A DNA stretch of 39,572 nucleotides from an uncultured Bacteroidales bacterium (GCA_945983015.1 CAMFSN010000002.1:1-39572), one strand, 5' to 3'. Numbered from the stretch's first letter, positions 7,748 through 17,218 are shown. Numbers and translations: made by a program. The notes: generated from the sequence alone by a model not told the origin.

Positions 7748-9983
7748 TTTTGTTCGTGATCTGGCCATTATTCTGGTGTCAGCCGGAATATTTACCATCA
7801 TTTCCAAGGCTCTGAAACAGCCTGTCATTCTGGGCTACATCCTGGCCGGCTTCCTGATAGGTCCAGGGATAGAGTTTTTCCCCGGAATCAGCAGTATGGA
7901 CTCCGTGCACCAGTGGTCAGAGATAGGCATTATCTTTATGATGTTCGGTCTGGGACTGGAGTTTAGTTTCAAGAAGCTGATGAAAAGCGGCAGCACTTCC
8001 ATCATCACCTCCATGTGCAAGCTCCTGGGAATGTTCCTGATAGGCTTTGTGACCGGACAAGCGCTTGGATGGAGCCGTATGGAAAGTATGTTCCTGGGAG
8101 GAATGCTGCCTATGTCCTCCACTATGGTGGTAGCCAAATCCTACGAGGAAATGGGGCTTAAGAGCAAGCCTTACAGCGGGATTGTCTTCGGCACCCTGAT
8201 AATAGAGGACATCGTGGGCATTATCCTGATGGTGCTCTTTTCCACCATAGCCGTCTCTGCCAAATTCAGTGGCAAGGAATTGTTCGGAGCTCTCGGCAAA
8301 CTCGCCTTCTGCCTGGTACTCTGGTTTGTGGTGGGCATCTATCTCATCCCCACCCTGCTTAAGAAAGCCCGCAGATTCCTCAACGACGAGATTCTGCTGA
8401 TAGTCAGCATTGGCCTGTGTTTCGCGATGGTGGCGATGTCCGAAAAGATGGGATTTTCAGCAGCCTTAGGGGCTTTCATAATGGGCTCAATCCTGGCCGA
8501 AACCATAGAAAGCGAGCACATAGAAAGGCTCGTATCCCCTATCAAAGACCTCTTCGGAGCCATCTTCTTCGTGTCTGTGGGAATGATGGTATCTCCTCAG
8601 ATACTGGCCCACAACTGGGCGACGATACTGCTTCTGGTACTGATTCTTCTCATTTTCGACATTATCTTCGTCTGTGGAGGCGTACTGCTCTCCGGCAAGG
8701 GGCTGGACAATGCCATTCATACCGGATTCAGCCTTGCCCAGATGGGTGAATTCGGATTCATCATAGCCAGCGTAGGAGTGGGTCTGGGAGTGGTGAGCGA
8801 TTACATTTATCCTCTGATAGTAGCCGTCTTCGTGCTAAGCAACCTGATAGCTCCTTTTGTAATCCGCAGCTCCACTCCTGTCTATAAATTTCTAAAGAAA
8901 AAACTACCAGAAAAAGTTCTGAACAGAATAGATGGCGAGAGCAAAGACAATTCCGACAGTAGCAATGCAGAGAAGAGCGAATGGAAGGTTCTGATGAAAT
9001 TCTACCTGCTGAGAATAGGAATCTATGGTGTCATACTCATAGCGGTTTACTCTGTCTGCGTTCAGTTCATCTGCCCTGTAGTTCTTAAACTGTTCCCGCA
9101 TCTGAATCCAAGCTGGGTATCCATAGTAAATGTCAGCGTCAAGTTACTGGCGATGTCCCCTTTCCTCTACGGGATGTGCATCAGTTCCGGCTCCATCAAC
9201 AAATCCGCCTATAAGCTGCTCAAGGCCAAGGAGTCTAACAAATGGCCCATCCTGGCCCTCGTCCTGCTGCGCTCCTTCTTCGCTATCGGCATAGTCATAG
9301 CCGTGATAGCCAGTCACTTCAAACTCGCCGGTTGGACTGCCGTGCTGATAGTGTTCGGAGGACTTGTATTCATCATAGTGGGAAGGAATTACTTCCAAAA
9401 ACGCTTCAAGTTCGAAAAGCAGTTCTTTTATAACCTTAACGTCAAAGAGCAGGAAGCTGAGCGGAATGCCCAGGTTCTCAGCTCGGTACAAAAGACCCTC
9501 AACGGCTACGACGTACATCTCGAGCAATTCGAGATTCCATCCAACTCCAGTCTGGCAGGCAAAAAGCTTAAAGACATCGCTCTTAGAGCCCAAAGTGGAG
9601 CCAACATCATAGAAATAAAACGCGGCGGCCGCAGCATCATCATTCCTAACTCGGATCAGGTGCTCTACCCTGCCGACAAGGTGCTTGCCGTAGGCAGCAG
9701 CCAGCAGATAGACAAACTGAAAGATATGCTGAAGGAGGCCACTCAGAGTGAAAGCAGCAATGATGAATTCGAAGTCATCTGCATAGAGATAGACAAAGAG
9801 TCTCCACTCTATGGGAAGACTCTTCGCTCAGCCTCACTGAGAGACTATAAATGTATGGTGATAAGTGTACTTCGGGGAGAATCCTTCATCACAAACCCTA
9901 AACCCGAGTTCCACTTCGAACTCTCAGACAAGGTCTGGATCGCAGGAGAGAAGAGCAGTTGCGAGTGGTTCAGAACTCAGTAA
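7731..9983 (+). CDS. CPA2-family monovalent cation:proton antiporter with two RCK_C domains
   Basis: This 750-residue membrane protein has a Na+/H+ exchanger domain of about 12 helices over residues 5-385 (KefB/KefC branch). Visible signatures include ILGYILAGFLIGPG, the EDIVGIILMV helix and GFSAALGAFIMGSILAE. A hydrophilic linker follows, then about five more helices (roughly 425-545). The C-terminus has two tandem TrkA_C/RCK_C modules at about 597-665 and 680-748, each with the sequence pattern of a ligand-binding beta-alpha unit. The nucleotide-binding RCK_N (TrkA_N) domain found in KefB/KefC is absent. The expected role is K+ or Na+ export in exchange for protons, gated by a cytoplasmic ligand. 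The gene converges on the HAD gene with a 14-nt tail-to-tail overlap. Confidence 0.88.
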   Translation: MSEEINFVRDLAIILVSAGIFTIISKALKQPVILGYILAGFLIGPGIEFFPGISSMDSVHQWSEIGIIFMMFGLGLEFSFKKLMKSGSTSIITSMCKLLGMFLIGFVTGQALGWSRMESMFLGGMLPMSSTMVVAKSYEEMGLKSKPYSGIVFGTLIIEDIVGIILMVLFSTIAVSAKFSGKELFGALGKLAFCLVLWFVVGIYLIPTLLKKARRFLNDEILLIVSIGLCFAMVAMSEKMGFSAALGAFIMGSILAETIESEHIERLVSPIKDLFGAIFFVSVGMMVSPQILAHNWATILLLVLILLIFDIIFVCGGVLLSGKGLDNAIHTGFSLAQMGEFGFIIASVGVGLGVVSDYIYPLIVAVFVLSNLIAPFVIRSSTPVYKFLKKKLPEKVLNRIDGESKDNSDSSNAEKSEWKVLMKFYLLRIGIYGVILIAVYSVCVQFICPVVLKLFPHLNPSWVSIVNVSVKLLAMSPFLYGMCISSGSINKSAYKLLKAKESNKWPILALVLLRSFFAIGIVIAVIASHFKLAGWTAVLIVFGGLVFIIVGRNYFQKRFKFEKQFFYNLNVKEQEAERNAQVLSSVQKTLNGYDVHLEQFEIPSNSSLAGKKLKDIALRAQSGANIIEIKRGGRSIIIPNSDQVLYPADKVLAVGSSQQIDKLKDMLKEATQSESSNDEFEVICIEIDKESPLYGKTLRSASLRDYKCMVISVLRGESFITNPKPEFHFELSDKVWIAGEKSSCEWFRTQ

Positions 9984-10569
9984 TGTCTATATAAGGCATC
10001 CCCACCTTCACACTGCCTCCGTCCACTTCCGGACGGTCGCCTATCATAACGGCCTCCGAAGGCTCGCAACCCACTATCTGACAAGCTGTCAGGAAAACTG
10101 ATGCGGAAGGTTTGAAGCCTCCCAGAGACGGGGAATCCAAAAGGTACTCGAAGAGGGAAGGATCTATCTTCAAAGCCTTCAGCTTATTCTCTATGTTTCC
10201 ATAATCGGAGAGAACCAGGACTCTGCATCCTTCCTTTTTCAAGGCCTTAATCTTATCCACTATCCCTGGACGGGCACAATAGTGCTTCTCCAGCACTTGA
10301 GCCATATGAACCATATAGGAATTATTATACCAATCCCTTACATACTCAGGGCTCTGTCCGCTTTTCTTAGCCACCAGGGCGAAAAACTCTGAATAGCCCA
10401 TAGTTCCGGTATTCTGGAGACGAAGTTCCTTGCGGGCAGCGCGTTCGCTTGACATCAGGACAAGTGAAGACCAAAAACCCTTTCCGAGATATGAGAGGAT
10501 GATACGCTGTTTGAGTTTCTTTCTGTCATACAGCGTACCATCCAGGTCGAATATATATACTTTCTGCAT
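9970..10569 (-). CDS. HAD-superfamily phosphatase
   Basis: This 199-residue soluble protein has all four HAD motifs: I, FDLDGTLYD (about 6-14, with the nucleophile Asp); II, VLSDYG near 118; III, the Lys in GGFKPSAS near 150; IV, GDRPEVDG near 177. A helical cap lies between motifs I and II, as in phosphoglycolate-phosphatase-like or 5'-nucleotidase-like members. The substrate cannot be assigned. It is the last gene of the ruvX-def-phosphohexomutase operon, and its ATG overlaps the preceding TAA by one base. A sugar-phosphate substrate linked to the neighbouring mutase is possible but speculative. Confidence 0.85.
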   Translation of the reverse strand: MQKVYIFDLDGTLYDRKKLKQRIILSYLGKGFWSSLVLMSSERAARKELRLQNTGTMGYSEFFALVAKKSGQSPEYVRDWYNNSYMVHMAQVLEKHYCARPGIVDKIKALKKEGCRVLVLSDYGNIENKLKALKIDPSLFEYLLDSPSLGGFKPSASVFLTACQIVGCEPSEAVMIGDRPEVDGGSVKVGMPYIDITEF

Positions 10570-11936
10570 TAACTACGAATACCGCCGAAGCGCTCTGTCA
10601 AAATATCACTGACTTCCTTTATTCTAGAGTGAAGCTCCTCCTGAGTCGTGGCCTCACAGATAAACCTGAGATAAGGCTCAGTATTGGAAGGACGGATGTT
10701 AAACCACCAGCTAGGATACTCCAGACGGAAGCCGTCGAAATCCATATACTTCTGAGGCTCTCCCAGAGTCTGTCTGAAATGCTCACATACAGCCTGCATA
10801 GCTCCAGCCTTGTCCTCCAGACGGAAGTTAATCTCGCCGGAGTTCTGATACTTGGCGATGCGGGAGATCTGCTCACTGAAAGAGATTCCCTGCTTTTTGA
10901 GCTGAGAGACTATCCTCAGGACTATCAGAGAAGCCAACAATCCGCTGTCAGAGTAGAAGAAGTCCTTAAAATAGTAATGTCCTGCCAATTCTCCTCCCCA
11001 CAATCCGTCGAGCTCGCGAAGTTTCGGAGCGGCAAAGGCACGGCCCACCCTCCAGGTGTGCACATCGGCATTGTATGCCTCCAGATACTCGGAGACGGCC
11101 TTGGAAGAGCGTATCTCCTGTAACACCACCGGATTCTTAGCCCCGCGCTCGTCACAGAAGTAGAGAGCCATCATAGCGATCAGCAAGTCAGGGGCTACAA
11201 AACCACCTTTTTCATCCACGAACATCACTCTGTCGGCATCTCCGTCATAAATGACACCGATATCTGCACCGGCCTTGAGCACTGCCTCTTTCAAAGGCTC
11301 CACGTTCTTAGCTACCAGAGGATTTGGCTCGTGATTAGGGAAACTTCCGTCAAGAGTATCGAAAAGATACTGAGGCTCATCCCCGAAGACTTCCTTTGCG
11401 AAAAGGTTAGCCATACCGTTGGAGAGGTCAAAGACTATCTTCAGATTCGAATAATCCCCCTTATACTTGAGCATAAAGTCGATATAGTCCTTATGTATGT
11501 CCATAGGATGTACGCTTCCCCTCTGCGCCGCCGCAGGAGTAGGACGAGCCTGCTCTATCCATTCCTTAATCTGTCCCAAACCTCCGTCCAAGCCCACCGG
11601 CAGCGCCTGGCTTCTGGAGACTTTCATTCCGTTGTATTTGGCGGCATTGTGTGAAGCGGTAATCTGAACCGAAGCGTCGAAACCATAATTGGCCGTAGCG
11701 AAATACACCATAGGTGTGCTGGTAAGGCCCAGATCATAGACATCGGCTCCGGCACTGAGAATACCCTCCACAAGGGAATCGTGAATCTCAGGAGAGGATA
11801 CACGGCAGTCTCGTCCCACCGCTATCTTTTTAGTGTTCAACAGTTCAGGTAGGAAATAGCCCACCTTGAACGCGGTTTCTTTATCAAAATCGACTCCGTA
11901 GATACCACGGATGTCATAAGCGTGAAATGCTCCCAT
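10569..11936 (-). CDS. manB: Phosphomannomutase/phosphoglucomutase
   Basis: This 455-residue alpha-D-phosphohexomutase interconverts hexose-1- and hexose-6-phosphates and feeds nucleotide-sugar synthesis for surface polysaccharides. The four domains are visible through their motifs: the phosphoserine loop TASHNAAKYNGMK near 92-104, the Mg-binding DGDADRVMF near 233-241, the sugar-specificity loop GGELAGHYYF near 316 (GGE, accepting Man/Glc), and the phosphate-binding RPSNTEPYLRF near 421. Length matches the ManB/AlgC branch. It starts 2 nt after the def stop. Whether mannose or glucose phosphate is preferred cannot be told, so the symbol is a best guess. Confidence 0.9.
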   Translation of the reverse strand: MGAFHAYDIRGIYGVDFDKETAFKVGYFLPELLNTKKIAVGRDCRVSSPEIHDSLVEGILSAGADVYDLGLTSTPMVYFATANYGFDASVQITASHNAAKYNGMKVSRSQALPVGLDGGLGQIKEWIEQARPTPAAAQRGSVHPMDIHKDYIDFMLKYKGDYSNLKIVFDLSNGMANLFAKEVFGDEPQYLFDTLDGSFPNHEPNPLVAKNVEPLKEAVLKAGADIGVIYDGDADRVMFVDEKGGFVAPDLLIAMMALYFCDERGAKNPVVLQEIRSSKAVSEYLEAYNADVHTWRVGRAFAAPKLRELDGLWGGELAGHYYFKDFFYSDSGLLASLIVLRIVSQLKKQGISFSEQISRIAKYQNSGEINFRLEDKAGAMQAVCEHFRQTLGEPQKYMDFDGFRLEYPSWWFNIRPSNTEPYLRFICEATTQEELHSRIKEVSDILTERFGGIRS

Positions 11937-11938
11937 AA

Positions 11939-12493
11939 TTACTTGATTATAGTTTTATATTGTGTCCTTACTTTTCCTTTCGCTATGTTAGCGAGTTTGC
12001 CCTGCAGCATCTTCCTGCGGATAGGTGGCACCAGGTCTGTAAATACGCAGCCGTCCAGATGGCTCATTTCGTGCTGCACCATACGGCAAGCGAACTTATC
12101 CAACTCCTCCGTCACCTTCTCGAAATTCTCATTATAGTACTCCACCTTGATGCTCTCAGGCCTGCATACGTCGTAGTAAATGTTCGGTAAGCTCAGACAG
12201 CCTTCGGCATACTCGCATTTCTTCTCCGACTCCTCCAGCAGTACTGGATTAATCATAACCCTCTTAAAATCTTTCAGATAAGGCATATCGTCCACCATAG
12301 CGGTGCCATCCACGATGAGGACTCTCAGAGAGACTCCTATCTGAGGGGCGGCAAGGCCGCAGCCGTCAGCCACTTCCAGGGTGTCCCACAAATCCTTGAC
12401 AAGGGAACTGAGAGCCTCCCTGTCATTCAAATCGGCTTCCAGGGCCTTTTTTCTCAAAACCTCCGAGCCGTACAAATAAATCGGTCTAATCAT
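11939..12493 (-). CDS. def: Peptide deformylase
   Basis: This 184-residue metalloenzyme removes the formyl group from the N-terminal methionine of nascent proteins. The three signature motifs are present: I, GCGLAAPQIG near 45-54; II, EGCLSLP near 98-104, with the metal-ligand Cys; III, QHEMSHLDG near 139-147, with the two His ligands and the catalytic Glu. The position usually occupied by Asp in HExDH is Ser here (HEMSH). Its ATG overlaps the ruvX stop as ATGA. Length is normal. Confidence 0.95.
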   Translation of the reverse strand: MIRPIYLYGSEVLRKKALEADLNDREALSSLVKDLWDTLEVADGCGLAAPQIGVSLRVLIVDGTAMVDDMPYLKDFKRVMINPVLLEESEKKCEYAEGCLSLPNIYYDVCRPESIKVEYYNENFEKVTEELDKFACRMVQHEMSHLDGCVFTDLVPPIRRKMLQGKLANIAKGKVRTQYKTIIK

Positions 12494-12906
12494 TTCTTTC
12501 TGTCCAAATAACTCTGCAGTATGATGGCGGCACTAATTTTATCCACCTCCGCCTTATCCCTACGGCGGGAATACTTCATCCCCCCGTCTATCATCGCCCG
12601 ATGTGCCAGAACGGAAGTAAATCTCTCGTCTTCAAGGCTAATGGGAATCTCAGGAAAGGCTTCCTGCAATTTTTTTATGAAAACATCCACTTCGGGAGCT
12701 GTTTGAGCTGGAGCCCCATTGAGATTAAGCGGATAACCCAGCACAAATCGTGTAATCCTCTCCCCCGAAGCATCGTATTTTTTAAGATAATCTATTATCT
12801 TTGCAGATGGCAGTGTTTCCAAGCCGGAAGCGAAGATGCCGAGAGGGTCACTTACCGCCAGACCGGTACGCGCCTTCCCGTAATCTATCCCTATGATTCT
12901 GTCCAT
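12490..12906 (-). CDS. ruvX: RuvX/YqgF family putative Holliday junction resolvase
   Basis: This 138-residue RNase H-fold protein of the YqgF family is implicated in pre-16S rRNA 5'-end processing and/or Holliday-junction resolution. Key features are the first strand IGIDYGKARTGLAVSDPLG near 5-23 with the catalytic Asp, LGYPLNLNG near 57, the ERFTS signature in LEDERFTSVLA near 95, and the C-terminal DKAEVDKISAAIIL with Asp residues completing the active site. It is first in the minus operon. Its -7 box (12914-12921) sits 7 nt from the ATG, so the message is probably leaderless. Confidence 0.92.
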   Translation of the reverse strand: MDRIIGIDYGKARTGLAVSDPLGIFASGLETLPSAKIIDYLKKYDASGERITRFVLGYPLNLNGAPAQTAPEVDVFIKKLQEAFPEIPISLEDERFTSVLAHRAMIDGGMKYSRRRDKAEVDKISAAIILQSYLDRKK

Positions 12907-12913
12907 TGCACTG

Positions 12914-12921
12914 CAAATTTA
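12914..12921 (-). promoter_or_regulatory. -7 box (TAAATTTG) of the ruvX operon
   Basis: On the minus strand the box is a perfect TAnnTTTG, ending 7 nt before the ruvX ATG. It fills the 22-bp space between ruvX and the divergent M23 gene. A matching -33 element is not obvious. Confidence 0.6.
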
Positions 12922-12928
12922 GCAAAAT

Positions 12929-13777
12929 ATGGGAAGTAAAAAAACACAAAGAAAGCTATATCGACTGTCTCTGGTGGAAGATGCCACTCACGAGAAGATT
13001 TATGCCCTTAAGTTCAGCAAGGCGAATTTTTTCTGCCTTCTGAGCCTTTTCCTCTGCACCCTTGTCGGAGCCATCTACTCTCTGCTTGTCTTCACCCCTC
13101 TGCATTATAGCATCCCAGGCTATCCGGACGCTGATTTCCGCAGTCAGGCCATTTCCAACGCAGTGAAAATAGACTCCCTTGAGAGCGCGATGATACGCTG
13201 GGAGCTCTATGCCGAGAATCTGCAAAGGACATTGGCAGGAGAACAAAGTCTTTCTCTGGAAGAGGTGGCAAAGGACTCCCACAGAGAGGCTTACCTGCAG
13301 AGCAAGAGCGAAGTCTATCTGCAGCGGCAGGATTCCCTATTAAGGGCCAAGGTCGGGGCGGAAGAGCAGTACGGACTGTCGTCTTCCGGAAAACGCGATC
13401 TGCCTATAGAGGGTGTGCACTTCTTCAGCCCTCTGGTGGGAGTGATCACGAACAGCTTCGATATGGCGACCCATCCGGCGGTGGACATTGCAGCTCCGGC
13501 TAACAGCGTAGTGAAAGCCACCCTCGACGGGACGGTGATATTCGCCGGCTGGAGCAACGAATACGGCTATACCATCAGCCTGCAGCATAGCGGGGATATG
13601 GTATCCACCTACAAACATAACCGTTCTCTGCTGAAAAAACAGGGAGACAGGGTCAGCGCCGGAACTCCTATCGCCTATGTAGGCAATACCGGAAGCACCT
13701 CCAGCGGAGACCATCTGCATTTCGAATTATGGCACAAGGGCAGCGCAGTTGACCCTAGCCTTTATATTTCTTTCTGA
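12929..13777 (+). CDS. M23 family (LytM-type) metallopeptidase
   Basis: This 282-residue protein has a cytoplasmic N-terminus, one membrane helix (about residues 32-55), a periplasmic helical stretch (about 75-150, probably coiled coil) and a C-terminal LytM domain. The zinc-site motifs are THPAVDIAAP near 183-192 (HxxxD) and GDHLHFELW near 259-267 (HxH). These peptidases cut peptidoglycan cross-links or, when degenerate, activate amidases; the ligands here look intact. The ATG at 12929 directly precedes a basic N-terminus. Its TGA shares bases with the dxr ATG (TGATG), so it heads an M23-dxr-rseP-DUF4837 operon. Confidence 0.9.
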   Translation: MGSKKTQRKLYRLSLVEDATHEKIYALKFSKANFFCLLSLFLCTLVGAIYSLLVFTPLHYSIPGYPDADFRSQAISNAVKIDSLESAMIRWELYAENLQRTLAGEQSLSLEEVAKDSHREAYLQSKSEVYLQRQDSLLRAKVGAEEQYGLSSSGKRDLPIEGVHFFSPLVGVITNSFDMATHPAVDIAAPANSVVKATLDGTVIFAGWSNEYGYTISLQHSGDMVSTYKHNRSLLKKQGDRVSAGTPIAYVGNTGSTSSGDHLHFELWHKGSAVDPSLYISF

Positions 13778-14928
13778 TGGAAAAACGTAAAGTAGCCATC
13801 CTGGGCTCCACCGGTTCCATAGGGACCCAGGCCCTGGACGTAATAAGACAGCACAGGGACCTCTTCGAGGTAGAGTTGATCAGCGCTAACAGAAGCCTGG
13901 ACCTGCTCTGCTCCCAAGCCTTGGAATTTGATGCGGCCAATGTAGTAATCTGCGACGAAAGCCTTTATCCTGAGTTGAACGAAAGGCTAAAGCACAGCGA
14001 CAGCAAAGTATTTGCCGGCATAGACAGCCTCTGTGAACTCATTACTTCCCCCCGAGTGGACATAGTACTGGGGGCGATGGTGGGCTTCAGCGGGCTCAGG
14101 CCTACCCTGGCAGCCCTCGAGGCCGGCAAGATAGTCGCCCTCGCTAACAAAGAAACCCTGGTGGCCGCAGGACAGATCGTCACTTCCTGTATGAGGAAGA
14201 ACAATGCGGTAATCCTGCCTGTGGACAGCGAACACTCCGCCATCTTCCAATGCCTGCTGGCCGCCCAGGGCAATGCCCTCAGCCGCATTCACCTGACCGC
14301 TTCCGGAGGGCCATTCCGCTGCTGGACTAAGGACAGGATTATGAAAGCGAAGGCCAGCGAGGCCCTCAAACACCCTAACTGGAATATGGGAGCCAAGGTC
14401 ACCATAGACTCCGCCACGATGATGAACAAGGGATTCGAACTAATCGAAGCCTGCTGGCTCTTCGACGTAGAGCCGGATATGGTGAACGTGCTGGTCCACC
14501 CCGAATCCGTCATCCACTCTATGGTGGAATTTGAAGACGGTGCTGTCATAGCCCAACTCGCCTCCCCCGATATGAGAGAGCCCATAGGCTTTGCCCTCTC
14601 TTTCCCCGAAAGGCTGAGCGTGGGGAACAAGCGCTTGGACTTTGCCAATTTGTCAGGCCTTCACTTCGAAGCTCCGGACACTGAGCGCTTCCCTAATCTG
14701 GAATTGGCCAAATCAGCCTTCCGCCGTGGTGGAAACATCCCTTGCGCCCTGAATGCCGCAAACGAAGTGGCGGTAAAAGCCTTTCTGGAGGACAGGATAA
14801 GTTTCTACGGGATCACCGATTTGATAGAGCACTGCATCAATGGTGTGGCTTTTGTGGCTAATCCGAGCCTGGATGACATTTTCGCCACTCACGAGAATTG
14901 TATGAGAATGGCGCAAGAACTGATTTGA
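13777..14928 (+). CDS. dxr: 1-deoxy-D-xylulose 5-phosphate reductoisomerase
   Basis: This 383-residue enzyme catalyses the NADPH-dependent rearrangement and reduction of DXP to MEP, the committed step of the non-mevalonate isoprenoid pathway. The N-terminus has the Rossmann motif GSTGSIGTQALDVI (about 10-23). The metal/substrate segments VDSEHSAIFQ (about 147-156), ASGGPFR near 177, HPNWNMGAKVTIDSATMMNK near 199-218 and a C-terminal ALNAANEVAV near 325 all match DXR. Length is standard. It overlaps the M23 stop by one base and is followed 1 nt later by rseP. The pathway links to uppS at 27940-28638, which uses its products for cell-wall lipid carrier. Confidence 0.96.
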   Translation: MEKRKVAILGSTGSIGTQALDVIRQHRDLFEVELISANRSLDLLCSQALEFDAANVVICDESLYPELNERLKHSDSKVFAGIDSLCELITSPRVDIVLGAMVGFSGLRPTLAALEAGKIVALANKETLVAAGQIVTSCMRKNNAVILPVDSEHSAIFQCLLAAQGNALSRIHLTASGGPFRCWTKDRIMKAKASEALKHPNWNMGAKVTIDSATMMNKGFELIEACWLFDVEPDMVNVLVHPESVIHSMVEFEDGAVIAQLASPDMREPIGFALSFPERLSVGNKRLDFANLSGLHFEAPDTERFPNLELAKSAFRRGGNIPCALNAANEVAVKAFLEDRISFYGITDLIEHCINGVAFVANPSLDDIFATHENCMRMAQELI

Positions 14929-14929
14929 A

Positions 14930-16225
14930 ATGCTGATTTTATTTAAGATTTTACAAGTGATACTGGCTCTCTCGCTGCTGATTATAGTGCACGAAGCAGG
15001 GCATTTTCTCTTTGCCAAACTCTTTCACATAAGGGTTGAGAAATTCTATCTCTTTTTCGACGTGGGAGGAAAGGCTCTGCTGAAATTCAAGAAGGGAGAA
15101 ACTGAATTCGGAATAGGCTGGCTGCCTTTCGGAGGGTATTGCAAGATATCCGGTATGGTGGACGAGTCTATGGATATGGAGAGTCTGAAAAAAGAGCCTA
15201 AGGCTTGGGAGTTCAGAACGCATCCGGCCTGGCAGAGACTTTTGGTGATGGCGGGAGGTGTACTTTTCAACTTCATCTTCGCCATTTTCGCCTATAGCCT
15301 TATCAGCGGAATCTGGGGCAGTGCATACCTGCCTAACAAGGATGCCCAGATATATCCAAACGAATTGGCCCGAGATATGGGATTCAAGGCCGGAGACCAC
15401 ATCATCAGCCTGGACGACTACCAGCCTCAGGACTTTTCAAACCTGCAGGCCGACCTTATCAGAAGGCAGACCCAGAAAGTTACCTTGCTCAGGGGCGCCG
15501 ACACCTTGAATCTGTATATGGACCTGTCCAGAACCTCAGAGATTCTTAATTCCCCATTGATGTTCGACCTGGCGATGCCTTTCATAGTGGATTCAGTGGC
15601 TTCCCCTCAGAACGCCACGCAGCTGAGAAAGCACGACAGAATCCTGAGCGTGGAGGGAGAGGACGTCGCCTTCTTTCAGGATGCCGCTCCGGTACTTGAA
15701 AAATACGCGGGAAGGGAAGTAAATGCCCTCGTGGAAAGACAGGGAGAGCTGATAAGCCTGCCATTGCAGATAGACAGTGCAGGAAGGATTGGCATATATA
15801 TACAGGCGCCGGAGGTGGAGCGCAGAAAGTATAATGTAGTGGAGAGCATAGGAGAGGGCTTCAGACGGACGGGTGGCACCATTAAGGGCTATCTGCAGGA
15901 CTTGAAGCTGGTGAGCAAGCCTTCGACGGGAGCATACAAATCAGTGGGCAGTTTCATCTCCATAGGGCAGATCTTCCCCGACAAATGGGACTGGTACCAG
16001 TTCCTTTCCATCATAGCCCTGCTTTCCATAATGCTTGGAGTTATGAACCTGATTCCGATTCCGGGACTGGACGGAGGGCATATACTCTTTACCCTCTACG
16101 AAATGATTAGCGGAAGGAAGCCTTCGGAGAAGTTCCTGATGGTGGCTCAGCTTATAGGAATGGCCCTGCTGCTGATGCTGCTGGTCCTGGCTTTCGGCAA
16201 TGACATATCGAGATTAATACATTGA
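14930..16225 (+). CDS. rseP: RseP-like site-2 membrane protease (M50)
   Basis: This 431-residue intramembrane zinc metalloprotease cleaves membrane-anchored regulators such as anti-sigma factors. The first helix carries the zinc motif HEAGH in IIVHEAGHFLFAKLF (about 19-33). One or two PDZ-like domains lie in the periplasmic middle (about 125-305). The C-terminal membrane part contains NLIPIPGLDGGHILF (about 374-388), whose LDGGH Asp is the third zinc ligand. Length and layout match RseP. It starts 1 nt after the dxr stop. Confidence 0.94.
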   Translation: MLILFKILQVILALSLLIIVHEAGHFLFAKLFHIRVEKFYLFFDVGGKALLKFKKGETEFGIGWLPFGGYCKISGMVDESMDMESLKKEPKAWEFRTHPAWQRLLVMAGGVLFNFIFAIFAYSLISGIWGSAYLPNKDAQIYPNELARDMGFKAGDHIISLDDYQPQDFSNLQADLIRRQTQKVTLLRGADTLNLYMDLSRTSEILNSPLMFDLAMPFIVDSVASPQNATQLRKHDRILSVEGEDVAFFQDAAPVLEKYAGREVNALVERQGELISLPLQIDSAGRIGIYIQAPEVERRKYNVVESIGEGFRRTGGTIKGYLQDLKLVSKPSTGAYKSVGSFISIGQIFPDKWDWYQFLSIIALLSIMLGVMNLIPIPGLDGGHILFTLYEMISGRKPSEKFLMVAQLIGMALLLMLLVLAFGNDISRLIH

Positions 16226-16230
16226 GAATA

Positions 16231-17214
16231 ATGAGAAAGACAGTCTTAGCTTTATTAACTTTGGCACTTTGCCTCACGGCCTGTAAAACTAACAGCAGCC
16301 TGCTGCCTTCCATCAGCGGAAAGGCGGGCGAAGTGTTGGTGGTAATCGAGAAAGAGGATTGGGACGGAAGTCTGGGAGAGAGTGTCAGGAGTGTTATGGA
16401 GGACGAATATCCATACCTGCCTATGTTCGAGCCGAACTATACGCTTATCAATGTACCCCAGGGGAATTTCATAGAAATGTTCCAGGTGCATCGCAATATC
16501 ATCTTTTTCAATATCAACCCCCAGAATCAGCTTTCGGGCATAAAGATAGTTAGGGACAGATGGGCCTCCCCTCAGATTATCATAAACATAGATGCCTTCA
16601 CCGCCCGGGAAGCCGAGGAGATTTTCAAAAAGAACCAGGAGAACATAATCAACGCCATAGAGCAGGCTGAAAGAGACAGGGTGGTGAGAAATACCATACG
16701 CTATGAGAACAGGGAGGTATCCGCAAGGGTGCTGCCTGTCTTCGGGGGCTCGGTAAAGGTGCCCTCAGGATATGAGTTGAGGAAACTTTCACACAATTTC
16801 GCCTGGATAGAATATAGCAAGCGCAATTCCAGTCAGGGTATTTTCATCTATCGCTATCCGGTGGAAGGGGATGACCTGCAGATGGAAAAGATCATCAGGA
16901 AAAGAGACCAGATTCTGAAGAACAATGTCCCGGGACCGGACGAAGGCTCTTATATGAAGACGGCGGACTATTGGATGCCGGAGACCAAGTATATCAGCTA
17001 TAGGGGCAGACAGTTTGCCCAGACTCACGGCCAATGGGATCTGGAAGGCGCCTATATGGGAGGACCTTTCGTGTCGCATAGTTTCTACTCCCCTGACGGG
17101 ACGGAAATAATCGTGGTGGAAGCCTGGGTATATGCCCCTAAGATGAACAAGAGACAGCTTTTCAGACAGGCTGAATCTCTGCTTTATACTTGGGAATGGA
17201 AAAAGGAAGAATAA
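16231..17214 (+). CDS. DUF4837 family lipoprotein
   Basis: The 327-residue protein begins with a lipoprotein signal, MRKTVLALLTLALCLTAC, ending in an LTAC lipobox (Cys 18), so it should be lipidated and membrane bound. The mature part matches the DUF4837 family of Bacteroidetes lipoproteins (about 330 residues) by layout: an early GKAGEVLVVIEKEDW strand, a central AFTAREAEEIF helix, and a C-terminal GTEIIVVEAWVYAP. Function is unknown. I chose ATG 16231 over an in-frame TTG at 16222, which overlaps the rseP stop and adds only three residues. It is the last gene of its operon. Confidence 0.82.
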   Translation: MRKTVLALLTLALCLTACKTNSSLLPSISGKAGEVLVVIEKEDWDGSLGESVRSVMEDEYPYLPMFEPNYTLINVPQGNFIEMFQVHRNIIFFNINPQNQLSGIKIVRDRWASPQIIINIDAFTAREAEEIFKKNQENIINAIEQAERDRVVRNTIRYENREVSARVLPVFGGSVKVPSGYELRKLSHNFAWIEYSKRNSSQGIFIYRYPVEGDDLQMEKIIRKRDQILKNNVPGPDEGSYMKTADYWMPETKYISYRGRQFAQTHGQWDLEGAYMGGPFVSHSFYSPDGTEIIVVEAWVYAPKMNKRQLFRQAESLLYTWEWKKEE

Positions 17215-17218
17215 TAAT

